Assembly (NCBI GenBank): GCA_021792855.1
Contig: JAJYTW010000024.1
Span: forward strand, 1-33,255
From: Actinomycetes bacterium
Lineage (GTDB): Bacteria > Actinomycetota > Actinomycetes > Streptosporangiales > Streptosporangiaceae
DNA: 33,255 bases
Direction of reading: 5' to 3'
Part shown: positions 18,084 through 25,791 of the stretch, in pieces
How the letters are laid out: every line of letters begins with the position of its first letter
How positions within the stretch are numbered: the first letter of the stretch is position 1
Made by a program: the position numbers and the translations under genes
Notes under the pieces: generated by a model
What the model saw: only the letters and a program-made list of their open reading frames with translations
Told to the model about the DNA's origin: nothing
Databases searched by the model: none

Positions 18084-18171
18084 CGGAAACCCGAGGTGCG
18101 GATACGCACGGTCAGCCAGGGTGGCGGTCGTCGGGCACATCACGACATATGATTTCTCGCGCGGGCAGGTC

Positions 18172-19200
18172 ATGGATTGCCCGGCGCTCTCGAGCATTCC
18201 CGATCCTGTCATCGGCATTCCGGCAATTGGCCGCCGCCGCCCGGGTCGGCCTGGGCTGGCGAGCGCAGCGAACGAGGAGGCCGCTATCAGCACGTTCCCG
18301 CGAACCCGCCTGCCCGGTGGAAGCGACGGGCCGGTGCAGTCCCCCGAGTCGGCTCCCACTGCAGGCTGGCCGGACGTCGACACCGAACTCGACAGCGACC
18401 CCGGGCCAGCCCTTCGCTCTGTGCCGGAGGCGACCCAGCCAGACCCGGCCCCACCGGGCACGGCGCGGCCCAATGCCACCTGGCCCGGCGCAGCGCGGCC
18501 ACGAAACGCCCGGCCCGGCACGGTCCCATCGTGGGCGACCCCGGCCGCCGCGACCCGACCTGGCCAGGCTCGGCGCGCTGCCGGTCCGCGGCACCCGGTG
18601 CTCATGCTGGCCATCATGACGCTGGCCGCGGTCGTGCTGATCGCCACGACCGTCGCTCTTGGTCTGCGCGCGGCGCACCCGCAACCCGGCCATCCGGCCG
18701 CACGGCTGGCTGTGCCCGCTCCAGCGGCCGCCGCCGGACTTCCCCGGGGCTATCTGCCGATCAGGAACAGGCAGGCGGGGGCGGCCATCGCGGACTTCCG
18801 ACAGCGTTTCGCCGGGACGCTCATGCCCGGATCGCACGCCCGCTACCCAGCAGCGCTCTACCGCGAGCCGGGCACCGCCGACCTGGTTACCGGTTCCCCA
18901 GGCTGGGTGATGTATCTGGGCTACAACGCACCGGCATCGCTCGGCTCGCCAGCGGCCACGGCCCGGCGCCTGATCGACGCCCTGGCCCGGTCCTCCGGGC
19001 TGCCCTGGCAGGTCGCCGCCGGCCGACGCGGCGGCGCGGCGTGGTGCGTGGTGACGGTCATCGCGAGGACACCAATGTCCGTCTGCACCTGGGCCACCGG
19101 CCAGACCGCCGGTGCGGTCATGTCGCCGACCAGGGATACCCCGGCGGACGAACTAGCGGCGCTGCTACCGCAGTTCCGGGTGAACGTGCAGCCCACCTGA
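18172..19200 (+). CDS. Hypothetical single-TM protein with extracytoplasmic domain
   Basis: No family recognised. From ATG 18172 it would be 342 residues. The N-terminal ~145 residues are disordered and Pro/Ala/Arg-rich. One TM helix follows (VLMLAIMTLAAVVLIATTVA), then an outside domain of about 170 residues with GYLPIRNRQAGAAIADFRQR and two cysteines in WCVVTVIARTPMSVCTW that could form a disulfide. Third-position G/C bias is weak between 18172 and 18285 and strong afterwards. The best Shine-Dalgarno (AGGAGG, 18275-18280) points to an ATC codon at 18286, giving a typical STFPRTR N-terminus. The real start may therefore be 18286. It is divergent from valS and convergent with clpX. Confidence 0.7.
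   Translation: MDCPALSSIPDPVIGIPAIGRRRPGRPGLASAANEEAAISTFPRTRLPGGSDGPVQSPESAPTAGWPDVDTELDSDPGPALRSVPEATQPDPAPPGTARPNATWPGAARPRNARPGTVPSWATPAAATRPGQARRAAGPRHPVLMLAIMTLAAVVLIATTVALGLRAAHPQPGHPAARLAVPAPAAAAGLPRGYLPIRNRQAGAAIADFRQRFAGTLMPGSHARYPAALYREPGTADLVTGSPGWVMYLGYNAPASLGSPAATARRLIDALARSSGLPWQVAAGRRGGAAWCVVTVIARTPMSVCTWATGQTAGAVMSPTRDTPADELAALLPQFRVNVQPT
18275..18288 (+). promoter_or_regulatory. Strong Shine-Dalgarno followed by in-frame ATC codon
   Basis: AGGAGG at 18275-18280, five bases, then ATC at 18286-18288 in frame with the downstream gene. No ATG, GTG or TTG lies at usable spacing. Codon bias becomes coding-like right after this point. It is either a near-cognate start codon or an ATG changed by mutation or sequencing error. 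Confidence 0.5.
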
Positions 19201-19295
19201 CCCCAGCGGCCAGCCCCCATCCGAACCGACCCGGCCATCGGCAATTGCGACCTCGGCGTGCCCACCGGGCGCCGATCTTGCCTGAGCCCGATCCG

Positions 19296-20570
19296 TTAGG
19301 CGGACTTCTCCCGCGGTGGTCGGCGGGCCATATCCCTGGGCACCAGGGTCGGGTTGACGTTCTGCAGCACGGACTCCGCCGTGATCACGACCCGCTCGAC
19401 ATCCTTACGGCTCGGGACCTCGTACATCACCGAAAGCAGGACTTCCTCGAGAATCGCCCTTAGGCCCCGGGCGCCGGTGCCGCGCAGGATCGCCTGGTCG
19501 GCGATCGCCTCCAGTGCGTCGTCGGTGAACTCGAGGTCCACCCCGTCCAGTTCGAACAGCCTGCGGTACTGCCTGGCCAGCGCGTTCTTTGGCTCGGTCA
19601 GGATCTGGATCAGCGCCTCACGGTCCAGGTTGTGCACGCTAGTGATGACCGGGAGCCTGCCGACGAACTCCGGGATCATCCCGAACTTGAGCAGGTCCTC
19701 CGGCATGACGTCGGCGAACGGGTCGGCCGAGGTCCGGTCGGTCTTGACCCGGAGTACCGCACCGAACCCCATGCCACTGTGGCCGACCCGCTGCTCGATG
19801 ATCTTCTCTAGGCCCGCAAACGCACCGCCGCAGATGAACAGCACATTGGTGGTGTCGATCTGAATGAATTCCTGGTGCGGGTGCTTGCGGCCACCCTGGG
19901 GCGGCACCGATGCCGTGGTGCCCTCCAGGATCTTCAGCAGTGCCTGCTGCACGCCCTCACCGGAGACATCGCGGGTGATCGACGGGTTCTCGCTCTTGCG
20001 GGCGATCTTGTCGATCTCGTCTATGTAGATGATCCCGGTCTCGGCCTTCTTGACGTCGTAGTCGGCCGCCTGAATCAGCTTGAGCAGGATGTTCTCGACG
20101 TCCTCGCCGACGTAGCCCGCCTCGGTCAACGCGGTGGCGTCAGCGATCGCGAACGGCACGTTCAGCAGCCTGGCCAGGGTCTGCGCGAGCAGCGTCTTGC
20201 CCGACCCGGTCGGGCCGAGCAGCAGGATGTTCGACTTGGCAAGCTCGACGCCGTCGTCGCCGACCCGTCCGCCGCCGGACTGAATCCGCTTGTAGTGGTT
20301 GTAGACGGCGACCGAGAGGCCCTTCTTGGCCTTCTCCTGGCCGATCACATAGGAGTCGAGGAACTCGTAGATCTCGCGCGGCTTGGGCAGGCTGTCCCAC
20401 TTGACCTCGGCCGGCTCGGCTAGTTCCTCCTCGATGATCTCGTTGCACAGGTCGATGCACTCATCGCAGATGTACACGCCAGGGCCAGCGATCAGCTTCT
20501 TGACCTGCTTCTGGCTCTTACCGCAGAACGAGCACTTCAGCAGGTCAGCACCATCGCCAATCCGTGCCAC
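19296..20570 (-). CDS. clpX: ATP-dependent Clp protease ATP-binding subunit ClpX
   Basis: AAA+ unfoldase that feeds substrates to ClpP. The protein is 424 residues. The zinc-binding N-domain has Cys13, Cys16, Cys35 and Cys38. Walker A is GPTGSGKT (Lys125) and Walker B is [10 protein letters not shown] (Asp184, Glu185). Pore loop 1 is GYVG (in [10 protein letters not shown]). The ClpP-docking loop reads MGF (267-269), a variant of the usual IGF/LGF. The start GTG 20570 is chosen because [17 protein letters not shown] is the standard N-terminus and AGGGAG lies about 9 nt upstream. It is separated from clpP2 by 180 nt containing a perfect hairpin, so it probably has its own promoter. Confidence 0.97.
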   Translation of the reverse strand: MARIGDGADLLKCSFCGKSQKQVKKLIAGPGVYICDECIDLCNEIIEEELAEPAEVKWDSLPKPREIYEFLDSYVIGQEKAKKGLSVAVYNHYKRIQSGGGRVGDDGVELAKSNILLLGPTGSGKTLLAQTLARLLNVPFAIADATALTEAGYVGEDVENILLKLIQAADYDVKKAETGIIYIDEIDKIARKSENPSITRDVSGEGVQQALLKILEGTTASVPPQGGRKHPHQEFIQIDTTNVLFICGGAFAGLEKIIEQRVGHSGMGFGAVLRVKTDRTSADPFADVMPEDLLKFGMIPEFVGRLPVITSVHNLDREALIQILTEPKNALARQYRRLFELDGVDLEFTDDALEAIADQAILRGTGARGLRAILEEVLLSVMYEVPSRKDVERVVITAESVLQNVNPTLVPRDMARRPPREKSA

Positions 20571-20682
20571 CGCATTACTCCCTCTCCCGCGCCGCCCATC
20601 CAGGCGACTCGCCCTGCCCGCGGCCAACGGCCCCGGTGCGGCGCCCACCCACGGTCACTACATGCCGGAACTTAGACGGTAC

Positions 20683-20702
20683 CGCGATCAGGCGTGATCG
20701 CG
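20683..20702. terminator. Perfect 8-bp hairpin between clpP2 and clpX
   Basis: CGCGATCA-GGCG-TGATCGCG, a perfect stem with a 4-nt loop, 48 nt past the clpP2 stop and about 110 nt before clpX. There is no clear T-run on the minus strand. It may be a terminator or attenuator for clpP1P2, or an operator for clpX. Confidence 0.4.
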
Positions 20703-20750
20703 CAGTCCCTGACGCCGACCGAGTTCGGAGTCCCGCGCCGCGATGCGCGC

Positions 20751-21431
20751 CTAGGACGACACTACATCCGGCCGCCGCTTGATCATCGTAAGTACGTCGT
20801 CTACCAGCCCGTATTCCTTGGCCTCGAAGGCGGTAAGGAACTTATCGCGCTCAATATCCTTGCGGATCAGCGCTTCGTCCCGGCCGGTGTGCCTGGCCAG
20901 CACGCCCTCCATCGACTCGCGCATCCGCTGGATCTCCCTGGCCTGGATCTCCAGGTCGCTGGACTGCCCGTAGCCGCTCTCGATGGCCGGCTGGTGGATC
21001 AGGATTCGCGAGTTCGGCAGCGCCATCCGCTTGCCCTTGGTGCCGGCGGCCAGCAGCACGGCAGCCGCCGACGCGGCCTGCCCCAGGCAGAACGTCTGGA
21101 TGTCCGGCTTGACGTACTGCATGGTGTCGTAGATCGCCATCATCGAGGTCATCGACCCGCCCGGCGAGTTGATGTACATCAGGATGTCGCGATCCGGGTC
21201 GATCGACTCCAGCGTGATGAGCTGAGCCATCACGTCGTTCGCTGACGCGTCGTCGATCTGCACGCCGAGGAAGATGATCCGCTCCTCGAACAGCTTGTTG
21301 TACGGGTTCATCTCCTTGATCCCGTACGGCGTGCGCTCGACGAACGAGGGCAGCACGTACCGGGACTCGGCCAGCCCGCGCCGGACCGCGCCGGTCGGGC
21401 TCCAGCTCTGCGCTGTCGGGTCGTTGCTCAT
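20751..21431 (-). CDS. clpP2: ATP-dependent Clp protease proteolytic subunit ClpP2
   Basis: Serine peptidase subunit of 226 residues; in actinobacteria ClpP1 and ClpP2 form a mixed tetradecamer. The nucleophile is in GQAASAAA (Ser121), the catalytic His in RILIHQP, and [11 protein letters not shown] is the oxyanion and dimer segment. ATG 21431 overlaps the clpP1 stop by 4 nt (ATGA), and GGAGG is positioned upstream. An in-frame upstream extension of 30 codons lies inside clpP1 and is rejected. Named clpP2 by its second position, its longer N-terminus ([11 protein letters not shown]) and the clpP1P2 order known from Mycobacterium and Streptomyces. Confidence 0.95.
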   Translation of the reverse strand: MSNDPTAQSWSPTGAVRRGLAESRYVLPSFVERTPYGIKEMNPYNKLFEERIIFLGVQIDDASANDVMAQLITLESIDPDRDILMYINSPGGSMTSMMAIYDTMQYVKPDIQTFCLGQAASAAAVLLAAGTKGKRMALPNSRILIHQPAIESGYGQSSDLEIQAREIQRMRESMEGVLARHTGRDEALIRKDIERDKFLTAFEAKEYGLVDDVLTMIKRRPDVVSS

Positions 21432-22066
21432 GAAACCGCGCCCTCCGAGGGAACCTCCGTGGCACTGCGCACCACGTGGTCGACGAATCCGTATTCCTTG
21501 GCCTGGTCCGCCGTGAACCACCGGTCCCGGTCGGAGTCGGCCTCCACCTGCTCGACCGACTGGCCCGTGTGCATCGCGGTGCGCTCGGCCAGGACCCGCT
21601 TGAGATACAGGATCTGCTCGGCCTGGATCTTGATGTCCGAGGCGGTGCCGCCGATGCCGCCGTGCGGCTGGTGCAGCATGACCTGCGCGTGTGGCATCGC
21701 GTACCGCTTGCCCTTGGCGCCGGCGCAGAGCAGGAACTGCCCCATCGAGGCGGCCAGGCCCATCGCGTAGGTGGCCACGTCGTTCGGCACGTACTGCATC
21801 ATGTCGTAGATCGCCAGACCGGCGCTTACCGAGCCGCCCGGCGAGTTGATGTAGATGCTGATGTCTCGCTTCGGATCCTCGGCGGCCAGCAGCACCAGTT
21901 CGGCGCAGATCCGGTTTGCCAGGTCGTCATCAACCTGCGAGCCGAGGAAGATGATCCGGTGCCGCAGCAGCCGCTGGAAGAGCTGATCGCCCAGCGGCGA
22001 CGGCGGAGCCTCCGCCGCCCGCGCCAGAACCTGGGCCGGCAGTTGATCGTCAGGCGCCGTGGTCAC
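21428..22066 (-). CDS. clpP1: ATP-dependent Clp protease proteolytic subunit ClpP1
   Basis: First ClpP of the pair, 212 residues. Catalytic Ser107 is in [10 protein letters not shown], the His is in [10 protein letters not shown], and [13 protein letters not shown] is conserved. The start GTG 22066 has GAGGAGG 5 nt upstream, an excellent site. The promoter region upstream contains an exact ClgR-type operator, a TAGGGT -10-like box at about 22150-22155 on the minus strand, and a 13-nt palindrome next to it. That suggests activation under protein-stress conditions, as known for Streptomyces and Corynebacterium clpP1P2. Confidence 0.95.
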   Translation of the reverse strand: MTTAPDDQLPAQVLARAAEAPPSPLGDQLFQRLLRHRIIFLGSQVDDDLANRICAELVLLAAEDPKRDISIYINSPGGSVSAGLAIYDMMQYVPNDVATYAMGLAASMGQFLLCAGAKGKRYAMPHAQVMLHQPHGGIGGTASDIKIQAEQILYLKRVLAERTAMHTGQSVEQVEADSDRDRWFTADQAKEYGFVDHVVRSATEVPSEGAVS

Positions 22067-22136
22067 GGAGCCTCCTCACCTTCTGATCTGGCACGCGCGT
22101 GGTCCGCGCCATGCCATCGGGCCAATGACTTCTTAA

Positions 22137-22149
22137 CGCTCTGAGAGCG
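22137..22149. promoter_or_regulatory. 13-nt palindrome in the clpP1 leader
   Basis: CGCTCT-G-AGAGCG, perfect 6-bp arms around one base. It lies directly downstream of a TAGGGT -10-like box and about 70 nt before the clpP1 GTG, so it would be near the transcription start. Its spacing between CGC and GCG is seven, not the five of the ClgR motif, so it may bind another factor. Confidence 0.35.
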
Positions 22150-22193
22150 ACCCTAACCCGACGCCAGGACGGTCGCGTCCGCCGCTCCGCCCT

Positions 22194-22207
22194 GTTCGCT
22201 ATGGGCG
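22194..22207 (+). promoter_or_regulatory. ClgR-type operator upstream of clpP1P2
   Basis: GTTCGC-TATGG-GCG matches the GTTCGC-N5-GCG operator pattern described for Streptomyces ClgR, the activator of clpP1P2, clpC and lon. It lies about 130 nt before the clpP1 start, as expected for an activator site. No clgR gene is in the window. Confidence 0.6.
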
Positions 22208-22244
22208 CAGGCAGCACGCCGGGCGCAGCAGGGACACCTAAATC

Positions 22245-22278
22245 TGCGCGAGCCCGGCCAATCGGCCGGGCTCGCGCA
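22245..22278 (-). terminator. Terminator of trigger factor gene
   Basis: A perfect 15-bp stem (TGCGCGAGCCCGGCC and its complement) around a 4-nt loop, 20 nt past the tig stop. On the minus strand it is followed by a short GATTTAGG. Very GC-rich stems with weak U-tracts are normal in actinobacteria. It separates tig from clpP1P2. Confidence 0.8.
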
Positions 22279-22297
22279 CGCTCTCGCCGGTCGCCGG

Positions 22298-23839
22298 CTA
22301 CTCCGCCGGAGCCGCAGCCTCGGCCGCTGCCTGCTCCGGCTCGGCCCCGGCGTCGGCGTCGGCGTCCTTAGCGGCGCGCTTGCTCCGGCCGCGGCCCTTG
22401 GCCTTGCCGGACTCGGCGTCCGCCGACTTGGCGCCCCGGCCGCCGCGCCGGTTCTTGCCGCCGGTCTCCGCCGCGCCCTCCGACTCGGCCGCGGCGTCCG
22501 CACCGGCGCCGTCGCCATCCTCGGCCGCCGCCTCGTCGCCTAGCGCCACCGGCCGCCCGGAGGCGTCAACGATCGTGGCCCGCTCGGCGAGCAGCCCGGC
22601 CGCCTTGGACCGGAGCACGTCGGCGACCACCATCCCGAGCTGGCCGGCGTTGGTGAGCTGCTGGGCGAGCGCGTCCGGCGAGACGCCCTGCTGGTACGCG
22701 AGCTGGGTCACGTACTGCGCCAGTTCGTCCTGCTCGACCCCGATCTCCTCGTTCTCGGCGATCTGGTCGAGGATGAACCGCGCCTTCATGGAGCGGCGGA
22801 CGTCGTCGGCGATCTCCTTCTCCAGGTCCGCCTGCGTGGTGCTGCGGCTCTCCAGGAACGCCTCCATCGTGAGCCCGGCCTGCTCCAGGTCGACCTGGAG
22901 CGACTCGTTCCGGTGCGCGATCTCGTCGTCCACCAGAGCCTGCGGCAGCGGGATGTCGATCATCTCGAGCAGCGCTTCGATCGCCCGGTCCCTGGCCTGT
23001 CCCGCCTGGCCGGCCTGGCGCATCGCCTCCATCTGCTTGCGCGTGTTGGACCGGAGTTCGCCGACGGTGTTGAACTCGCTGGCCGACTGGGCGAACTCAT
23101 CATCTAGCTCCGGCAGGTCCTTCACCTTGACGCTGCGGACGGTCACCGTCACGTCGGCGGCTTCGCCGGCGTGCTCGCCGCCGACCAGGGTGGTCTGGAA
23201 TGTGGCGGTGTCATCAGCGGCCATCCCGATCAGGGCCTCGTCCAGGCCCTCGAGGATGTTGCCGCTGCCGATCTCATACGAGATGCCGGTCGCCTGCGCG
23301 TCCTCGACCGCAGCGCCGTCCACCTCCGCGCTCAGGTCGATCGAGACGTAGTCACCGTGCTCCGCCGGTCGTTCGGCGGCCCTGAGCGAGGCGAACCGCT
23401 CGCGCAGCGCGGTCAGGTACTCCTCCACTTCGTCCGGGGTCACGTCGGCGTCTTCCACCTCAACCCGCAGGGTGGCCAGGTCCGGGATCTCGAAGCTGGG
23501 CCGGATGTCTACCTCGGCGGTGAACGCAAGCTCGGTGCCATCCTCCAGCTTGGTGATCTCCACCTCGGGCTGGCCGAGCGCGACCACCTTCGACTCGCGC
23601 ACCGCCTGCGCGTACAGTTCCGGGACCGCGTCGTTGATCGCGTGCTCGAGCACCGCACCGCGGCCAACTCGCTGGTCAAGTACCGGGCGCGGCACATGGC
23701 CGGGCCGGAAGCCGGGGATCCTGACCTGCCGGCCGACCTCGCGGTAGGCGTGATCCAGGCTCGGCTTCAGATCCTCGAAAGGGACCTCGACCGTGAGGCG
23801 CACCCTTGTCGGGCTCAGTTCTTCGACGTCGGTCTTCAC
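22298..23839 (-). CDS. tig: Trigger factor, ribosome-associated chaperone
   Basis: Peptidyl-prolyl isomerase and chaperone at the ribosome exit tunnel. The protein is 513 residues. The N-terminal ribosome-binding domain has the signature GFRPGHVPR (GFRxGxxP type). The FKBP-like PPIase domain follows at about 155-240 (AEHGDYVSIDLSAEVDG; IGSGNILEGLDEALIGM), then the helical C-domain. The last ~80 residues form an Ala/Glu/Asp/Lys-rich low-complexity tail beyond the usual ~430-residue length. The start GTG 23839 has GAGGAG 9 nt upstream. It is read toward clpP1P2 but ended by a strong hairpin, so co-regulation is not required. Confidence 0.95.
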   Translation of the reverse strand: MKTDVEELSPTRVRLTVEVPFEDLKPSLDHAYREVGRQVRIPGFRPGHVPRPVLDQRVGRGAVLEHAINDAVPELYAQAVRESKVVALGQPEVEITKLEDGTELAFTAEVDIRPSFEIPDLATLRVEVEDADVTPDEVEEYLTALRERFASLRAAERPAEHGDYVSIDLSAEVDGAAVEDAQATGISYEIGSGNILEGLDEALIGMAADDTATFQTTLVGGEHAGEAADVTVTVRSVKVKDLPELDDEFAQSASEFNTVGELRSNTRKQMEAMRQAGQAGQARDRAIEALLEMIDIPLPQALVDDEIAHRNESLQVDLEQAGLTMEAFLESRSTTQADLEKEIADDVRRSMKARFILDQIAENEEIGVEQDELAQYVTQLAYQQGVSPDALAQQLTNAGQLGMVVADVLRSKAAGLLAERATIVDASGRPVALGDEAAAEDGDGAGADAAAESEGAAETGGKNRRGGRGAKSADAESGKAKGRGRSKRAAKDADADAGAEPEQAAAEAAAPAE

Positions 23840-23958
23840 GACGGGTCACTCCTCGGCGTTTCGGCTGTTCGTCTCCCGGGCCACGGTGGGTCCAAGCAGG
23901 AGAGGGGTTCGTGGCGCCGCGCAGGCCACACCCGGCGCGTTCGCGGCTACGCCGGCCA

Positions 23959-23964
23959 AGTCTA
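23959..23964 (-). promoter_or_regulatory. Candidate -10 element for tig
   Basis: TAGACT on the minus strand, about 120 nt before the tig start, identical to the box before valS. No good -35 is visible. It lies in the 246-nt divergent region between tig and the DUF308 gene, where I see no tRNA or other gene. Confidence 0.25.
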
Positions 23965-24085
23965 TGGCCTGTCGGCGACATTCACCCGCCACGGGTGGTG
24001 ATCGCCGCCCCGGGCCGGCCGACGATGACTGGACGGAGCGGGCGAACCAGCCCAGCTACCGCCGTACCGCCGATAGGAGGTCCGA

Positions 24086-24811
24086 ATGACCACACCGCAC
24101 TCCACCCGTCCGGGCCGAGACGGCCAGCCGGGTACCGGGGCGGCCACGGACCAGGAAAATCCTGTTCCCCCGCAGCCCGGGTCCGGCCCGTCCGCCGAAA
24201 CCGGCATGGGCTATCCGCCGGGCTGGGAGCGACGGTCGCTGGGCGCCGACCTGGCCAGGGCTACCTGGCCGGCCGTCCTCGCCGCCGGACTCGGCAGCCT
24301 CGTGGTCGGCATCCTGCTGCTGGCCTGGCCCAAGGCGACGCTGATCATCGCCGCGGTGCTGATCGGCATCGGGCTGATCGTCGCGGGCATCCTTGGCCTG
24401 GTCAACGGATTCACCGACCGGGCCGCCAGCGGTGGCAGGCGAGCCGCCGACATCGTGATCGGCCTGCTGGCCATCATCGTCGGGCTGTACTTCGTCCGTC
24501 ACTACCACGTGACGATCGCGGCGATGGCGATCGTGGTCGGCCTGTTCTGGGTCATGCACGGCATCGCCGACCTCGCGGTCGGCCTGTTCGGCGGCTCATT
24601 CCAGGGCCGGGGCGTCACCATCGTGACCGGCCTGCTGAGCCTGGCCGCAGGTCTGATCGTGCTGTTCTGGCCGGCCATCTCGCTGACCATCCTGGTGGCC
24701 GTGATCGGCATCTGGCTGGTCGTCTACGGCCTGCTGCTCGCATTCATGGCGTTCAGCCTGCGCCGGGCCGGCTCATCCGGCCCGGGACCGGACCAGTTGG
24801 CCTCGGCATGA
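24086..24811 (+). CDS. DUF308 / HdeD-like membrane protein
   Basis: Protein of 241 residues. The N-terminal ~55 residues are hydrophilic and probably disordered (Pro/Gly-rich). Six TM helices follow, arranged as repeated GLGSLVVGILLLAWPKATLI- and LLSLAAGLIVLFWPAISLTI-type pairs, typical of the DUF308 (HdeD) family. HdeD is linked to acid stress in E. coli, but the actinobacterial members have no settled role. The start ATG 24086 has a textbook site, AGGAGG 5 nt upstream. The stop overlaps an ATG (ATGA) that opens a 69-codon frame reaching the next gene. Confidence 0.85.
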   Translation: MTTPHSTRPGRDGQPGTGAATDQENPVPPQPGSGPSAETGMGYPPGWERRSLGADLARATWPAVLAAGLGSLVVGILLLAWPKATLIIAAVLIGIGLIVAGILGLVNGFTDRAASGGRRAADIVIGLLAIIVGLYFVRHYHVTIAAMAIVVGLFWVMHGIADLAVGLFGGSFQGRGVTIVTGLLSLAAGLIVLFWPAISLTILVAVIGIWLVVYGLLLAFMAFSLRRAGSSGPGPDQLASA

Positions 24812-25017
24812 CCGCGGCGGGGGCGACCGGCCCGGCGCCGGAATCCCCCGCCCAGAAAGCACGAAAAGTTGCGTTCCACGGTGCGGTACCGGGTATGACT
24901 CCGCACGAGCGGACGATTAAGGAACCTGCTGGCCGCCAGGGGGAAGAACAAGGCCTGCGGGAACTGGTCGTGAGCGCGTCGCTCGCGGCTAGCGAGAGAG
25001 GGGGCGGCTTGACATGA
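24808..25017 (+). CDS. Possible small ORF bridging DUF308 and DUF7144 genes
   Basis: A frame of 69 residues that overlaps the upstream stop by 4 nt (ATGA at 24808) and the downstream start by 4 nt (ATGA at 25014). Double overlap is what a translationally coupled operon gene would show. Against it, third-position G/C bias is clearly weaker than in neighbouring genes, no domain is recognised, and a stress-sigma-like promoter lies inside. The peptide is Ala/Gly/Glu-rich, without TM or signal sequence. It may be chance. Confidence 0.25.
   Translation: MTAAGATGPAPESPAQKARKVAFHGAVPGMTPHERTIKEPAGRQGEEQGLRELVVSASLAASERGGGLT
24873..24896 (+). promoter_or_regulatory. SigB/SigF-like promoter before DUF7144 gene
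   Basis: GTTC (24873-24876), 14 bases, then GGGTAT (24891-24896) resembles the SigB-type consensus GNNT-N14-16-GGGTAY of Streptomyces. It stands about 118 nt before ATG 25014, in a locally less GC-biased stretch. It would give the downstream gene stress control independent of the DUF308 gene. Confidence 0.35.
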
Positions 25018-25514
25018 GTAGTGCACAGGAACGACAAGCCGGCACGTCAGGCTCGACGCAGACGGGTTACGAGCCGGGGCAGACTCCCAGCCGGGAGTAC
25101 GCACCGGTCGGACGGCACGAGGAGCACCGCGGCGCCGTGGTCGGTTTCACCGCGGTAGCCGGCACGCTGATGGTCATCGGCGGGCTATGGAGCGTCGTCG
25201 TCGGGATTGTGGCACTGTCCACGAACCACATCTACGTGACATCGCCTGCCAGCGGCTACACCTTCCGGTGGACGCTCAACGGCTGGGGCTGGGGTGAGCT
25301 CATCCTCGGCATCGTCGTGTTCGCCGCCGGTGTGAGCGTGTTCCTCGGGATGATGTGGGCGCGCATCGTGGGCGCGGTGCTCGCGGTCATCAGCGCGGTC
25401 GCGAACTTTGTGTTCCTGCCGTACGCGCCGATCTGGGCGATCGTCATGATCGCGCTGGACGCGTTCATCGTCTGGGCGCTCCTCGTCCCGCGCCGGGTTC
25501 CAGGGGAAATGTAG
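25014..25514 (+). CDS. DUF7144-like four-TM membrane protein
   Basis: Protein of 166 residues with a ~40-residue hydrophilic N-terminus and four TM helices (VVGFTAVAGTLMVIGGLWSVVVGIVAL; GELILGIVVFAAGVSVFLG; ARIVGAVLAVISAVANFVF; WAIVMIALDAFIVWALLV). The pattern GWGWGELILG, WARIVGAVLA and LDAFIVWAL matches the DUF7144 family, common in actinobacteria and without known function. A purine-rich stretch (GAGAGGGGGCGG) precedes ATG 25014. It is followed at once by two hairpins, so it ends its transcription unit. Confidence 0.8.
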   Translation: MSSAQERQAGTSGSTQTGYEPGQTPSREYAPVGRHEEHRGAVVGFTAVAGTLMVIGGLWSVVVGIVALSTNHIYVTSPASGYTFRWTLNGWGWGELILGIVVFAAGVSVFLGMMWARIVGAVLAVISAVANFVFLPYAPIWAIVMIALDAFIVWALLVPRRVPGEM

Positions 25515-25535
25515 CCGCCAGCGAAACTGGCGGCT
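25513..25535 (+). terminator. Hairpin 1 after DUF7144 gene
   Basis: AGCCGCCAG-CGAAA-CTGGCGGCT, a perfect 9-bp stem that begins within the stop codon. Together with the longer hairpin that follows it forms a tandem terminator. Confidence 0.7.
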
Positions 25536-25549
25536 GAAGGTGACCGGCG

Positions 25550-25592
25550 GCTGACCGGTCCCGGCGCCACGGCGGCGCCGGGACCGGTCAGC
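25550..25592 (+). terminator. Hairpin 2, perfect 19-bp stem
   Basis: GCTGACCGGTCCCGGCGCC, loop ACGGC, then the exact complement. It stands 14 nt after hairpin 1 and has no T-run. It is the longest perfect stem noticed in the window, and probably insulates the ion-channel/gnd genes from upstream transcription. Confidence 0.75.
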
Positions 25593-25710
25593 ACCGCAGA
25601 GTCCCGCCCGGGGGCGTCCCCCCGCCGGCGGGACTCGCCCATGTGGTGGGAGGATTTCCGGCAGCGAGACCGCCCCGGACCGCGGGACACGGGTCGCGAC
25701 CGCGGGGACG

Positions 25711-25725
25711 AGGAGGGGGACTACG
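25711..25725 (+). promoter_or_regulatory. Strong Shine-Dalgarno followed by in-frame ACG codon
   Basis: AGGAGG at 25711-25716, six bases, then ACG at 25723-25725 in frame with the channel gene. Starting here gives (M)STDQTGYATRV followed by an Arg cluster before TM1, a natural membrane-protein N-terminus. The only canonical start, ATG 25792, has no ribosome binding site. Confidence 0.5.
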
Positions 25726-25791
25726 TCCACCGACCAGACCGGGTACGCCACCCGGGTCCGACCGAACCGCCGGCGGCACCGCCGGTACGGC

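Noticed and set aside
17857-18171. In-frame 5' extension of the hypothetical gene across the valS start
   Set aside because: It would overlap valS by more than 200 nt antisense, and codon bias is poor there.
23840-24085. Possible tRNA gene next to tig
   Set aside because: I looked for a T-arm GTTCGAnnCC pattern and a matching acceptor stem; GGGTTCGTGG lacks the conserved pairing, so no tRNA is called.
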